From Microstegium vimineum (lineage: Eukaryota > Streptophyta > Magnoliopsida > Poales > Poaceae): a DNA stretch of 64,000 nucleotides. The position numbers and the translations under genes were made by a program. Under the pieces are notes generated by a model, which searched no databases, had not been told where the DNA came from, and saw nothing but the letters and a program-made list of their open reading frames with translations. Every line of letters starts with the position of its first letter. Position 1 is the first letter of the stretch. The stretch covers positions 7,351,773 to 7,415,772 of the forward strand of contig CM039141.1 in NCBI GenBank assembly GCA_022036555.1. The letters are read 5' to 3'. This document shows, piece by piece, positions 21,401-35,202 of the stretch.

Positions 21401-24400
21401 GACATATACATGTCAAAGACTTCAAGTTTCGTCCTCCATTGCCAGATGATTTTCATCCTAAGTCATCTCTTCGCAGGAAGGTGGATTGTTTTACTGCTTC
21501 AGAGCTCAGATATACTATAGCTCTGTCTTGAAAAGAATGCAGTTCTAGTTCTGTCCTTTTTCAAACTATCTAAACTTTTGTCAAGTTTCAAAGAGTAATA
21601 TATATTATGAAAAATATTCCATGACAAATCTAATGATACTTATTTGGTATAATATTGATCCTTTGTTTGTAAAAGTTGATCAAACTCTAGATGATTTGAC
21701 TTGGTACTTTGCTAGATCTGCATTCTTTTCTGGACAGAGGCATTATTTGTTTATGTTGTAATATTCATTTTATTCGAGTTCAGACTTTATTCTTTGTTCA
21801 TACTAAAAACTTTATTTTTTCTCCTGGATTGACAATGATAGTCAGATAATTCGGAAATAAAAAGTCCAACAGTTTGGATATCTTCAACAGTGTCACATTC
21901 TTCTATCTTGGGCAGTTCTGCCCCTTCGCATCACTTGGGAGGAACCAATTTGAGCTTTGCTATTCGACAGAGTTCTTCAATGCTTGAAGCTGATTCAAGA
22001 GTAGAAGGTCTGGCTATCATTCTAGCACTATTGTTTGGTAATATCCTTAAGATGCATTATAAATTTCAGTTTCACCTTCAGGCATCCTAAATGAGAAATA
22101 TAAGATGTACACTTCTCTTTCTCAAACAACAGAAGATACAAAAATGGTTCAGTCACTTGTAGCAATTTGGGAGGTATGTTTTCTACTTTGTTTGTGTACA
22201 TGTTCTATGAAATGTTAATAACTGTTAAACCTCTATGTTGTTATGTTCAGGAACTGGAACGATTAAGACTGTTGGAGGAAACAAAATATGCTGATCTGGG
22301 TAGACCTTTAAGGGAACAAGTTCTTAAAGATTTTCTTCATGGTATTAAGTATGAGAGTGCCCTTTCTGTGTTGGTTTCACAAGAAGGGCCACATCACAAA
22401 GTTTCTACCATAGAAGAGTCTGAAAGGCTAGAAAGGTGCTTGAAATCATTGACTGATATTATTGGGACTGTTACATTCTCACAGGATGACTACTGTGGTA
22501 ATATTGATGTTGGTAATTCTTCTGATGTACAAAATGACAAACCCAATGCAAGTATTTGCTCAGGGTCATTAGAACAAAACATGCAGATTATATCTCCAGA
22601 GAGAAACAGTGAATATCCCGTGTCCTCATCTGTACCCAAAGAACATTATCTCAGTTATCTGATGAAGGTGAAAAGGTAGTTCCCACTCCTCAGATATTAG
22701 TTACATTGTCCTGGTTTGCTTCAAATCACAGGAAGTTGTTGAGTTATTTTCTATTGTAAACAAAGGCAAAACAGATAGTATATACAGGGTCAAACCATTT
22801 TTTCCTACAAGCTTATGAAGGTCACATAAATTGTTTATTAAGTTGAAGATTTACAAGTTTTGGTTGCTGTTCCTGGTTCTTGTTGCTCCTTCTCTGGGCA
22901 GTCCCAGAAGGGATGCACAAGAAGGGAGGAGAAAAAGAAACTACCTTTGAAGCTAAAAAAAAACAAAAAGTTTGGATGCTACATGATAGTATGATACAAC
23001 ACTCGATTGTCATTTCTGATCCTATTATTCTAGTTGGCTTGAAATTTTTCACTTTATTGAATCACATGTCTCTTTCGTAAACATCTACTTTTGTTATTTA
23101 TCAATTGAACTCCTTGCCTTCTTGGAATTGCTATTTTGTAGCATGTGGATGCTGAGGCTCTTGGACTTTTAAGCTGGTTGGCCTCTTCACAAGCTGCAGA
23201 GGAACCAACAACTGACGATGAATTAATTAATGAAGTCATCCTCAGTCCTTTGTTTGCCAAGAAGTCCATTGAAGTTGCTTTGGAGTCTGCTCACTTGGAT
23301 TTTGATAGAGCTTCTCAGCAGGAGTGTCAGGATATTCTTGATTCAGTTGACCCCGTCAGGGAAGCAGAAGAACCTAATATACATACATCTTACCTTGATT
23401 CTGTGAAGTCCAATTCTGCTGCTTCGCTGGGCAATACTATTCCTCAGGTTGATGGGTCATCTGATGAGAACCCAAAAGTCTCCCAGGAATACGATAGAAG
23501 TATGGTCACTAGGAAAGCAGTAGTATCGCCAAGTTACACGTCTACTAAGAATCCTTCAAAATCAGCCAGTAAGCGTGCAGGAACTGAACATCTCTGGGGC
23601 TCTTTGCCTCTTTCCAGAAAAAAGCGGCAACATGGAGATGCTGATGATTCATGCAGTGCAATGCCATCACAGAAGGACCTAAGTGCATCTAACAAGAGTA
23701 AAATTGATAAGGACAACCATGATACCATAGGCAGCACTGACATGGAATCTTCTAGTTTTTTAGGTGTACATGATTCAGTTTGTCATTCTGTGAGGGATTT
23801 GATGAGACGGAGGAGATCTTTTCGGCGTGAGCAGTTGGAATTTGGTTGTTCTTCTGGAGCTGCAACATGCACCATGGATAAAGATAGCGAAACTGTGAAT
23901 TCTGGGGGATTGGAATTTCATGATTTCACAAGTGATGTCCCAAACTTAGGACTGACACGGATGGCATTTGTTCAGAAGCCTCCATTGAAGAATGATGCAT
24001 GTTCTGGTTTGGAGGGCCCTTCAGGCTGTGAGCAACGTGGATGTAAGTACCCAACAAATCTTTATGTTATCTCGATGAATGATACTACATTAGCACATTT
24101 TGTTAAATGCACATAGACCAAAGCATTGGGATATGAAATAAGCCTTGTATTGATGAACAAAATATATGCCTTGTATTCAAATGGAGGGAGTAATGCCTTG
24201 GTACCACTATTTTTGTTAGAATATAAATCAACATCCTAACAAACTTATGCTTTTATGAAAGTGCTATTCAAGATAAATCTAGGCGTATGATCTTCAAGTT
24301 TCTAAACTAAATACTTTATAAAGTATTTGTAATCAAAGTTTTAAACTTTGACTCAAACCTTTCCAAAACGTCAAGTATTTGCGAACTAGAGGGACTGCTA

Positions 24401-27400
24401 TTATTTTTATCCAAATAATTTGCGGAGAAAGGTGTATTAGATTGTAATGCCTATGGTACCATCATTATGCAGCATCCTCATTGTTTCCTTGCAGGTAGAA
24501 GTCCTAGGCCTTTAGGTCTATGGACATCTTGATAACTAATTATTGCTTCCCCTTGGGAGCAGCTTGGACTGTCAGCCAAATCCAATGGGACACTTGCATT
24601 GCATACTAGCACATATGAACTTGTAGTTGTGCCCTGTGGTCCTGTTTATCAATCTGTTACATCACCAGAGCCTTGTTCTACCACAGCATAATCCCTCATA
24701 CTATAATGTCGTAAGGCACACCATAAATTTGTATACATTTTGTTCTTTTCAGCTGAAAAATTGGGAGTAGCTGATCTCCTTCCATTTTTCAATCAGAATA
24801 TGGAGGAGAATAAGCAAAATGAATCATTTCAACATATCGGAAGCAGTGACTTTACAGGGGGTGTATTGGGTGTCCCAACTCATTTCCAAAATGATGGATC
24901 AGCCCTATATTTGCTGACACATGCACTTTCACCGCCATCTGCAGGAGCTTTGGGCCATTGGCTAACCCAACAATCTAGTTCCAGTATTTTCTCGGGTATT
25001 CAAGATTTCCTGCATAATTTTGTTGTCATACTATGGTACAACTGTACAAATTAATTTTCATGTGTTTCTGTATATGTTTCAGATTATACCAACTATGATG
25101 AGGGAGTCCCAGCTGATAAGGAAGAGGCACACGGTTCTACTTTATCACGGAATTCTCCTACCAGATTTACTAATTCTAAGGAAAATTCTGCAAAAAAAAA
25201 TGTTGTGCACGGAGATGTGATGGAATCGGCTCTATCTAACAAAGAAAGCAAACATTTGGACGAATGGCATGATTTTTCCCAGATATCAGCTGGAAATGAG
25301 AAGGATAAGCTCACTCCTCTCAGTCAAATTGGATTTCGTGACCCTGCTAGTATCGGTGGTGGACAACAACTGACTATACTTAGCATGGAGGTTCTACTTC
25401 ATTCTTTTCTCTTCTGTTCCCAATAAATATACTGCCATTTCTTCATTCATTGATGGATCTAGTGGGATAGTTTATTCACTGCAGACCAACCAACAAAAAT
25501 TCTATTTCTTATCAGTCATGAAAGTTTGACTTGCTAATGACTAAAGGACAAACTGTCATGAAAGTTTGATTTGCTAATGACAAATAGACAAATTGTTAAA
25601 CAGGAGTATTTAAATGCTTGGGATATCAGCAAAAGTAGAATGCACTTCTTGATATTGAGCTTCTTTTCACTGTAAACAGGTTTTAACAGAAAGCAGAGGA
25701 GAGCTGCGTCCTGATCCACGGTTTGATGCCATTAATGCTGTATCTTTGGCCATCGAAGATGATGCTGACAATACTGTTGAAGTTCATGTGTTTATACGTG
25801 ACAACAATGTCAAATCACATAGGAGGTCTGAAGCCACTTGGGATTTGATCTTTTTCATTTTGGATGTTACATAGAAATCCACAGTTGTACTGTGTAATTC
25901 TCAAAAAAAAAAAAAAAGATAGAAATCCACACAGACTTCAAAGTTGGTCTCAGATGGCAGCTATTTTCTATCTTCAATTTTCTTTCTAAATTTAACATGT
26001 CAGTTGTCACTGGTATCAAAATTCAGTTTACAGACTCTGGCCAGGAGCCAGGAGCTGGAGGCTTGTAGGCAGTTACCTGCCAACCCTGCCAAACGATTGA
26101 CTCCCTTAGAATAGACGAGTGAGATTGACAGGACATATTGGCTGACTAGGATGGTGACAATGGCAATTGATGTATGTTTATATAGCCAAGTTACTAAATG
26201 ATCTATTGTACAATTTCTTGATTCGATCAGAAACAGTGTGTGCTTCCTTGTGTTGGCTTGTGATATTTTCTTTTCTTACATGCTCATAGACCCAAATGTC
26301 TCAAAATTCTTTCTTATATATGCAGAAATCTGGATGGTATTGCCGGCTGTAATGTAGACGTCTTCCCTGAAGAAAAGGACCTTTTGAACAATCTTATCAG
26401 TGCAGTATGTTCAATTGATCCAGATATCTTAGTCGGATGGGAGATTCAGTTAGGATCTTTAGGATTTCTTGCTGAAAGAGCTGCTTATCTGGGTATAGGC
26501 TTACTGAAAAGAATTTCAAGAACACCACCGCATGAGTTGAATCATCCACCTAAGATTCCAGTTGATAGCTCTAGTCAGGTGCTTTCTGAAACATCTTCTG
26601 CTGATGATATTATTGATGATGTCAGTGAGAATGATTGGAACCATACTCATGCGAGTGGTATACATGTTGGTGGAAGAATTGTGCTTAATTTATGGCGTCT
26701 CATGCGTGCAGAAGTTAAGCTTAATAATTACTCCTTTGAAGCTGTAGCTGATGAAGTTCTGAGGCGAAAAATACCACTGATACCGAGCAGGATATTGAAC
26801 CGATTGTTTGCAACAGGCCCTAGGCGAGGAAGACACCGATGCATAGAATACATTAGCAATAGAGCTAGAATCAACCTTGAAATAATGAATCAACTGGACC
26901 TGGTAAACTGAATTTCCTCCATGGTATTCTTGCTTGGTATTTTTTTTAATACCTCAACTTTTGGATTGTCCTAATGTTGACCTGGCATGCAGGTGAATCG
27001 AACATCTGAACTTGCTCGTGTATTTGGTATTGATTTCTTTTCTGTTCTTTCCCGAGGGTCTCAGTATCGTGTTGAATCTATGCTCCTGAGACTGGCTCAT
27101 ACACAGAACTACCTTGCAATTTCCCCTGGAAATCAACAGGTGCATTTTCTTGCCACCTATCAATTTTGGATTTTCAGTATTTTGCTTTAGATATACTGTG
27201 TTGCTGATTACCCAATTTTGAGCCTCCTATGTTATTACGAGTTTATGACAAAATCTTGTTCATTTTAACAAATTCTGCTGATGTTGCATTATGTTAGCTA
27301 GAAATGTTTTCATTGATTTATTTAGAACTATAGACTGGTCATTCACCACACCACATAAAACTCAAAAATAGGATATTTTTTCTGCTAAACTGTTAATTAC

Positions 27401-30337
27401 CAGCACTGCAAGCATCTTGATGTGCTTTAGTGCTACTTTGCAGGTTGCTTCTCAGCCAGCCATGGAGTGCTTGCCGCTTGTAATGGAACCAGAGTCGGCC
27501 TTCTACCCTGATCCAGTTGTTGTATTGGATTTTCAGTCCCTCTATCCTTCGATGATAATAGCATATAACCTATGTTATTCTACATGCTTGGGTAAAGTTT
27601 TCCCATCAAAATCAAATGTACTTGGTGTCAGCTCATATTCAGCAGATCCACATACACTTGTAGATCTGAAAAATCAGCTGTTGCTTACTCCAAATGGGGT
27701 CCTGTATGTTCAACCTGAGGTGATTTTCTAAATTTTCTGAGCAATATCTGATGTTCTTCACATTGCTAGTCGAAAAATTGTGATATACCAACTGACTGAG
27801 CTATATACCTCCCATAGAAAGTTGTTTCATATTACATTTTACCTAATTACCTCTTTGTTTGGTAGATTGACTTGTGTGATTGCCCTTGATTACCATCTAA
27901 GATGAAGTACTCGCTATATTCGAGAATATTGTTTACCATTACATGTTTAGTGATTCCTGGCACATTCACCATATTGCTGCACATTATGGTCCCCTAGTAA
28001 GTACTGACCTTTCCAGAACAATCTCAATGGTATTCTGCAGATAAGAAAAGGTGTACTTCCTCGCCTTCTAGAGGAGATATTGTCAACAAGAATTATGGTG
28101 AAACAAGCAATGAAAAAGTTGAGTCCATCACAGCAAGTTCTTCACAGGGTATTCACTTCTAAACCAAGTTTTGAACATCATATGAAATGCCTGAATCTTT
28201 TGTGGATAATGTGATTGTACTGTGGTACCATAGACATTTTTTCAGTGTTGTGCTTAGGCAGTCCTCTTGCTTTCCCTTTTGCAACATTTGTTTTTCAGTT
28301 TTTAAAAAATTCTGTTCTTTCCAACTGGTGGACATGTTATAAATAATTAATTTGTTTGCAGATATTCAATGCACGGCAGCTTGCTTTGAAGCTGATAGCT
28401 AATGTAACATATGGCTACACAGCTGCTGGATTCAGTGGTCGGATGCCTTGTGCAGAGCTTGCAGACAGTATTGTTCAATGTGGCCGTAGAACACTTGAAA
28501 CAGCAATATCATTTGTCAACCAGCATCCTTTGTGGAAAGCTAGGGTCGTGTATGGTGATACTGACAGGTATTATAGTGTTTCTTGTTTTCTCTTTGGAGT
28601 GTAATGTAGTCATACTATACTTATACATCTGTTTCTGTTGTAGTATGTTTGTTCTCCTAAAAGGGCGTTCTAGGGAAGAAGCATTCAGAATAGGAAAGGA
28701 GATCGCCTCATCAATAACTGCAATGAACCCTGATCCAGTCACATTGAAGTTTGAGAAAGTGTATCAGCCATGCTTTCTTCTTACAAAGAAGAGATATGTT
28801 GGCTATAGCTATGAGAGTCCTGAACAGAATGAGCCAATCTTTGATGCGAAGGGGATAGAAACAGTTCGGAGAGATACATGCCCAGCAGTTGCAAAGATTT
28901 TGGAACGGTCTATCAGAATAATGTTTGAAGAACAGGATTTGACCAAAGTAAGGGGTATTACTTAGTCTATTCTTGTAAGGACCATTTTTCTTGTTTTTAT
29001 TATTGTTTTCGAGTGTATAGCTTTGACATTCTTCTACCATTGCAGGTCAGGGCATATTTGGAACGTCAATGGACACGCATATTATCAGGAAAAGTCTCTA
29101 TTCGAGATTTCATTTTTGCGAAGGAGGTCCGTTTAGGTACTTACAGTGCAAGGGCTTCCACTCTGCCCCCTGCAGCAATTGTTGCAACAAAAGCTATGTT
29201 GTCTGACCCAAGGGCAGAGCCTCGGTATGCAGAGAGAGTGCCATACGTTGTAATCCATGGGGAACCAGGGGCTCGTCTTGCTGACATGGTTATTGGTCCT
29301 TATGGTCTGCTAGAAGTTGGCTCCCCCTATAGATTAAATGAACAATATTACATAACCAAGCAGATTATCCCTGCACTACAACGTGTTTTTGGACTTCTTG
29401 GTGCTGACCTGAATAAGTGGTTTAATGAGATGCCTCGCCCCATACGACCAACTCTTGTGAAACGCCAGTCTGCTGCTGGTCATGGTTCATTCTCTCGTGA
29501 TGGCAGTTTCATCCGATTAGGATTGAATAATAAAGCCTCAGGCAAAGGAGGCAGAATAGATACATACTATATGTCAAGCCACTGTTCAATTTGTGGCGAT
29601 ATAATTCAAGGATCAGAGACCTTTTGCAACAATTGCTTGAAAAACGAAGCTGTTGTTGCCACAGTAGTTGCTGGCAGAACTTCAAAGCTTGAGCGAGAAA
29701 TCCAACATCTTGCTGCTGTAAGTTCGTTTTGCATGGATCATGTTAAATATATCTGTGTACTTTACACTCATATTTACAGATTTACTCTACTCGACAGAGA
29801 AGCTAGAGAATGTTGAGGCTAAACCAATGTGCATTGCTTCTGTTGATTTGTGTTTGCATAGTCTTGCCTGAATTTACATGCTAAGCAAAATAGTGTCATC
29901 TAATGAAATATTGGTGGAGTATCGTTTACATTCAATTACAGCAGCACATGCTAGTCTCTAAATGGATTGCTACTGTTGTCTGCAACAAAAATTAGTGTCA
30001 AAATATCTGTGAACCTGACTTCTAATATTTCCTTCACCGTACCTGACATGTGTTGAGCAAATGCCGCAGTATTTCACGTTCTAATCTTTTGTGCATAAAC
30101 ACAGATAGCCTTGATCTTAGTTGTTAAGATGACCTGATTGCGAAGCTTTGAACTTTTGCCCAGGTATGTGGCCATTGTGGCGGTGCAGACTGGATTGTTG
30201 AAAGTGGGGTCAAGTGTATTTCCCTTGCATGCCCAGTCTTCTATGAACGGAGGAAAGTTCAGAGGGAGCTGGGAGTCGTCTCAGAATCGGCAGGAGAAGC
30301 TGGGTATTACCCTTTCTGCTGCGCTGAACTCTATTGA
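18438..30337 (+). CDS. REV3: DNA polymerase zeta catalytic subunit (REV3), complete but with an apparent frameshift
   Basis: REV3 is the B-family polymerase that extends past DNA lesions, working with REV7 in the nucleus. Exons: 18438-18573, 18675-18756, 19409-19466, 19984-20033, 20105-20211, 20574-20616, 21217-21285, 21376-21480, 21842-22007, 22082-22173, 22251-22667, 23142-24042, 24753-24995, 25083-25390, 25680-25825, 26326-26902, 26993-27139, 27444-27719, 28041-28148, 28362-28567, 28644-28947, 29046-29717, 30164-30337. The total is 5,387 nt, about 1,795 residues once one missing base is allowed; Arabidopsis REV3 is similar in length. Polymerase motif A is DFQSLYPSMI (near residue 1245). 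Motif C, YGDTDS (near 1412), is split by intron 20. KKRYVGYSYES follows. Two C-terminal Cys clusters (CSICG..CNNC and CGHCGG..CISLAC) should bind zinc and an Fe-S cluster. Exon 2 changes frame within its CCCCCGGGG run. All other junctions keep phase. Confidence 0.93.
21521..21739. mobile_element. Stowaway-like MITE in REV3 intron 8
   Basis: Terminal inverted repeats CTCTGTCTTGAAAAGAATGC and, at the right end read in reverse, CTCTGTCCAGAAAAGAATGC. The 219-bp AT-rich body has no coding capacity. A TA target duplication is not cleanly preserved. Confidence 0.65.
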
Positions 30338-30457
30338 GGAGAACATTTTTAGGCTGCATTTCTCTGACCATACCGTGTAAATTGTGGAATCTGTAACCTG
30401 TACATCACACGTGTGTATAGTTTGTATGTAACATTGTAGAACATGTAATGAGGAAAG

Positions 30458-30463
30458 AATAAA
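30458..30463 (+). terminator. REV3: Candidate REV3 polyadenylation signal
   Basis: AATAAA lies about 120 bp after the stop codon, in a T/A-rich 3' UTR. This is the only canonical signal in the near downstream. Confidence 0.5.
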
Positions 30464-31154
30464 TACAATGTATAATGTGCCACCGTGTCGCTCGCTGTTC
30501 AGTTTAAGTGGATGTTTCTTGATGGCGAAAAACGGACAAGACAGCAATTCAAACGATTATTGTGTTTGTTAAGTGTACTCCGTACTTAATAACAACAACA
30601 AATATAGATGGCACTTGAATGATGGCACTTGAATAGTGGTGGTTGGTCCAAGTGTTCTGCTGTAAGCAACATCGTTGCCACACTATAAAACAGCATCAAG
30701 GAAGCTGTGACTACTACCAAAGACGATCGCGACATAAGGAAGCCTTGACTACTACTTTCAAATTTCAAATTATAAGACGCTTTAGCTTTTTTACATTTAT
30801 AATTTTTGCTAGGCATCTAGATATACGTTATGTTTATGTTTAGATACGTAAAAGCTATGAATCTAAAAATGCTAAAATATCTTATAATTTGGCATGGAGG
30901 AAGTATCATACAGGATCGCCACATAAAAGATGGAATGCAGGATAAGCTTTAACCAAGTTCAGTTTGATTCCGCTCCAAACAAGGAGGCAACAGTTCTGGA
31001 GATTCTGACAGGCTACAACCTAAATTATTTCAGTTCCGCGCTGTATTGTACATAGTTCATCGTGTGGAACCAGAACATTCCCATAGTGAAGACGACTGCG
31101 TGTTTGGAGGGCGCACCCTTGTGCTTATTCCTGGATCTATGGACATGGCACCAT
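30464..31154. other. Spacer between the convergent REV3 and xylose isomerase genes
   Basis: Holds the 3' flanks of both genes and a small tandem duplication (GATGGCACTTGAAT near 30607-30635). No gene was recognised. Confidence 0.5.
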
Positions 31155-34100
31155 CTATAGAGCAGACTGGAACAGAATCTCCGCCAGTTCCTGCATCAGG
31201 AAAGCACATCATGATATACCTAATCAGCAATCATCAGCGCACAGATTATATTGTTGTGTACTGCTGTACGCGGTGGAAAGGACGCCTAGACTGTGAACTG
31301 TGATCCCATTGTACCTGCTTGCCAGATGGAACGGTGGGCTCACCCCACTCTAGAGCCTTCTTTTCTAGCGTCTCAAAGTCTCCTTTCCCAGCCTGTTTGA
31401 AGCCATAGAGCAATGTTACAAACTACACAATTCCAATCCAATCCTTTGCGGACAAATTCCAAATTTGCAAAGTAGCATACCTCAATCAAGGCGCCAATCT
31501 CACTGTCAAAGCTTTGGTACCTCTTGCGGACAAGATCATCTAGGGAACCATCCTAACATAACAAAAACAATTCCAGATAAAAAACCTGCATCGGAAAAGT
31601 TCAGTAGGTCTTAGCGTGTTTTCAGTTACCTCAATCAGCTTGGCAACGTTGCGGAGGCCACGGGCCAGGGTGTCCATTCCAGAGATATGAGCAAGAAACA
31701 TGTCCTCAACATCAGTACTTTCCCTCCGCCTGTTATCACAAAAGAATTCCATGTTGGTTCAATTCCATTTTTTTCACAGAACAAGAAACATATGACAACA
31801 GGGACTTACAACTTGGCATCAAAGTTGAAACCACCAGGTGCAAGTCCACCCTGTTAAACAAAAATGCAACAACTTATGAGTGCAACCAGGCAGTAGACAT
31901 GCAACTGCTGATTTGAGTAAAAAGGGAGAGAGCTGATTCATGCCACTCACATTCTTAACTACACTTGACATAACCAAGGTAGCCTCTGCAATGTCTGTCA
32001 TGAACTGATCTGTGTCCCAACCTGTCCATAAAGGTAATGTAAGTTACTATGCACACCTCATTCTTTATTTCTTTTATTTCTCTAAAAACGGAGGAAGAAT
32101 TGCATGTATGCTTCCAGTGTAACACAAAAATAATATCAGGTCATATGCTTATTAAACAAGCAACCAAAGGAGTTATACACAACAGTGACACATACCAACT
32201 TGAGGATCACCAGTGTTTGCATCAATATTTCCAAGCAGCCCATTAATCCGTGCAGTCTCAAGTTCATGATGGCAGCTGCAAGTTTAATAACATGCAGTTT
32301 AAGCTATTATACAACTAAAGTTAGGCAAGCAAAAAAAAAAAAAACTTACCTATGTCCAGATAGAGTAGCATGGTTGCACTCAACATTAATCTTGAACTCT
32401 CCTGTGTTATGTGATACAGAAAAAAGGGGTTACTTTCAGAATGGATGGTTAAATTCACACAAGCTTCATCGGCAGAAAAATGTTGACAATGTATTATGTA
32501 TGCACATCATGAAAATATGAAACTTATATTACCTGTAAGACCATACTTCTGTAGAAAAGCAAACGTAGTTGCAACATCCCAGTCATACCTATCAGAGAAA
32601 CAAAGATCAATGCTTCTGAATCCTGTAGGATATTTTGCTAATTCATTCCTGAGAAGCTTACTGGTGTTTTGTAGGTTCCTGTGGTTTAGGCTCTATCAAC
32701 AGTGTTCCTGAAATAAATAAAAAATCTTAGTTCTATCACCAAATTGACATAGTAAAGACAATGCGCTATGTGTCTATGTCAAAGTTACAGACATTGGAAC
32801 AGGTAATCACGAAGAAATAGGACTGAATTACCTTTGAATCCAATCTTCTTCTTGTAGTCAACAGCAGCTTGAAGAAAGTTAGCCTGGACAAATCCAGCAA
32901 ATGATCAAATAATTTGTGCCACAAGTAAAGCAGAGACACAAAGAAATCAGCAAATAGGCCCCACTCATACCAGATGGTCAAGTTCTCTCTTCATATCAGT
33001 ATTCAGAAGAGTTTGGTAACCCTCTCTTCCACCCCAGAAGACATAGTTTTCACCACCTAGGTAGTGAGTGACCTGTAAGGAGATCAAGTCAAATCAAGAA
33101 TTTTGCAAAATGAAGGAAGATCAATCATGATGATCACAGATAACCAACCTCCAAAGCTTTCTTAACTTGTGCAGCCGCATAAGCATATACTTTAACCTCT
33201 GAGCTGCAACATTAATAAACAGTGCTCTTAATCTCTAGTCATCCTCTGAGTCCATAACTTTGTTTATAACACACAAAACCAACAAACCAAGATACCAACC
33301 TAGTAGCGGCTCCATGCATGTAACGTGGATGCATAAAGAGTTGTGCGGTACCCCACAATGGCTTTATATTGGTCTCACCCTAAATGAAATTTAAATGAAA
33401 TAAAAAAAATTGATCAAACAGTGGTATACATCTAAGTGGCAACAATTTAAGGTTACACTAACCTGGAGCTGCTTTGCCAGCTCAACTATCGCATCCAAGT
33501 TAGCATTTGTTTCCTGCAATGTGAGATAATAGTCTTAGGAAATTTCTGACAGACATGTTACTGAACCAAAGTCGTCAGTTGTTGCAACACTTCATCTTAA
33601 AAAGTATCTAACAGGGGAGATGAAATGATTGCTGCTTTCAAATGAGTAAAAGCTTCCTATGCTCAACATATAGTCCCATAGAAAATTTCTGACAGACATG
33701 TTACGGAACCATTTGTAAGGCTGTATATTCAAAACAGATTCCAAGATAACAATAACAGACCATGCTGAGTTCATGTGTTAAAACAAGTACAACACAACTG
33801 AAGGACCTACTTCAAGAGTCTTCCCATCCGGGGCAATATCCCTGTCATGGAAGCACCATTTGTCAACTCCCAGCTTCTCCATGAACTCAAAGTGAGCTCT
33901 CACTGCAATACCGGTTGAAACAGAAGTTAGTTCTAACAAACGGACTGGGAACATAAACAAGAAGGCTGGAACTAAACACAAAGTTAGGTTAGGTGATCAT
34001 CATACTTCTTCTCTTAGCCATGGCCAACGAATTTGTACCGTCCTCCCAAGGCCAAACCTTTGTAGGGGCACCAAAAGGATCGGCGCCAGTACCACGGAAC

Positions 34101-34764
34101 GTGTGCCAGAACGCAACACTGAAGCGCATCCAATCCTAATATCAATATCAAAGCAAATAAGCATTAGTGTTGACTTTATCCTGCAGCGTGCAAAGGTTTG
34201 ACTTAATGTTGTAAAAAGAGGGGGTACAGTGAAAACTAAACACAGCCAGCAGATGGGGTTCACTGATCGATCATACCTTCATCTTCTTCCCGAGAATCAC
34301 TTCCTCCTTGTTATACCACTTATAAGCAAGAGGGTTCTTACTGGTTGGACCCTGCAGCACAATCATCAATAAATCAAATGCTAAAAAAAAAGGAATCATC
34401 AATTGTTCATGGAACAATGGTTTGGGTTCACAACAACCTCATAATCCGATTGAAGAATGTGGGTTTTCGTGGCCTCACCTCATACTTGATTTTCGGGACG
34501 CCAGGGAAGAACTCCCCCTCCCAATCATCAGACGCGCCACCATCACATTTGCTGTCGAGGTCGGCAGGGCAGGTCTGCTGCGCAGCAATCTGACCGACAT
34601 AGAGTGGCGGCCGAAGCAAGATCAGAACCACAACGTCACTACCATGATTATCAGATCAGAGAGTGAAAAGGGCAGTAGCGACTGACCACGGCGGACAGTA
34701 ACGACGACGATGATGCCACCACCACCAGCAGCAGCAGCAGCAGCAAACGCTCTGAGCCCTTCAT
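31155..34764 (-). CDS. XYLA: Xylose isomerase (plant type), complete
   Basis: Converts D-xylose to D-xylulose. Minus-strand exons in gene order: 34687-34764, 34479-34589, 34277-34351, 34006-34135, 33811-33902, 33463-33513, 33300-33379, 33149-33203, 32971-33072, 32832-32883, 32662-32707, 32533-32588, 32350-32401, 32196-32275, 31951-32021, 31810-31850, 31630-31729, 31481-31552, 31315-31392, 31155-31190. The sum is 1,458 nt, 485 residues plus stop, and every junction keeps phase. The start MKGSERLLLLLLLVVV looks like a signal peptide, so the protein probably enters the secretory pathway. Visible family motifs are WHTFRGTGADPFG, KWCFHDRDIAP (catalytic His), VFWGGREGY, LIEPKPQEPTKHQYDWD (metal-binding Glu), NVECNHATLSGH, and NIDANTGDPQ..GWDTDQF. 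The reading frame is intact. It is convergent with REV3. Confidence 0.95.
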
Positions 34765-35202
34765 GCCGGGCTTAGATCAGAAAACGAACCACCTGGAGAA
34801 GCGCAGCAAACAAATCGAGCAAGAGAAAATTGAACGGCGCGACGAACGGGATGAAACTCAAGAGGAGAGAACTGAAATTGAACGGCCCATCTAAGCACAG
34901 GAAGGGATTCCTACCAGAAGACCAATAGATGGATGCCCCCACGCCGCCAATCCCAGTGCTGGGGATGGGATGGGATGGGATGGGATAACGACGATGACGA
35001 AGAGTGTTGCTGGACCTGGACTCCGCTCCGCTGAGGAGAGTGCTGCTGCGAGTTCAGGCGGCTCGGAGATTATATAAATAGGAAATTGCTGGAATCTTTT
35101 TTTCAGCAGAATTCCTGAAACGCAGCGGGGTACAACCGTAGAAGGCGGAGGAGGGCGGGGTTCTGTTCCTGGGATTGGGATTGACGGCAACACAGGTCAT
35201 AG
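34765..35202 (-). promoter_or_regulatory. Xylose isomerase 5' UTR and proximal promoter
   Basis: Gene-free interval between the ATG and the foldback MITE. It contains a short GGGAT tandem (near 34970-34986) and a TATATAAAT-like sequence on the minus strand near 35070-35080 (plus strand ATTATATAAATA), a plausible TATA box about 310 bp upstream of the ATG. Confidence 0.45.

Noticed and set aside
28411..28965. 184-codon open frame at the REV3 exon 20-21 junction
   Set aside because: It reads through intron 20 out of frame. The spliced reading restores YGDTDS and FVLLKGR.
29758..30163. Possible extra REV3 exon after exon 22
   Set aside because: Exon 22 joins directly to the exon starting at 30164 in phase 0 and restores the second Cys cluster. 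The interval has no conserved reading.
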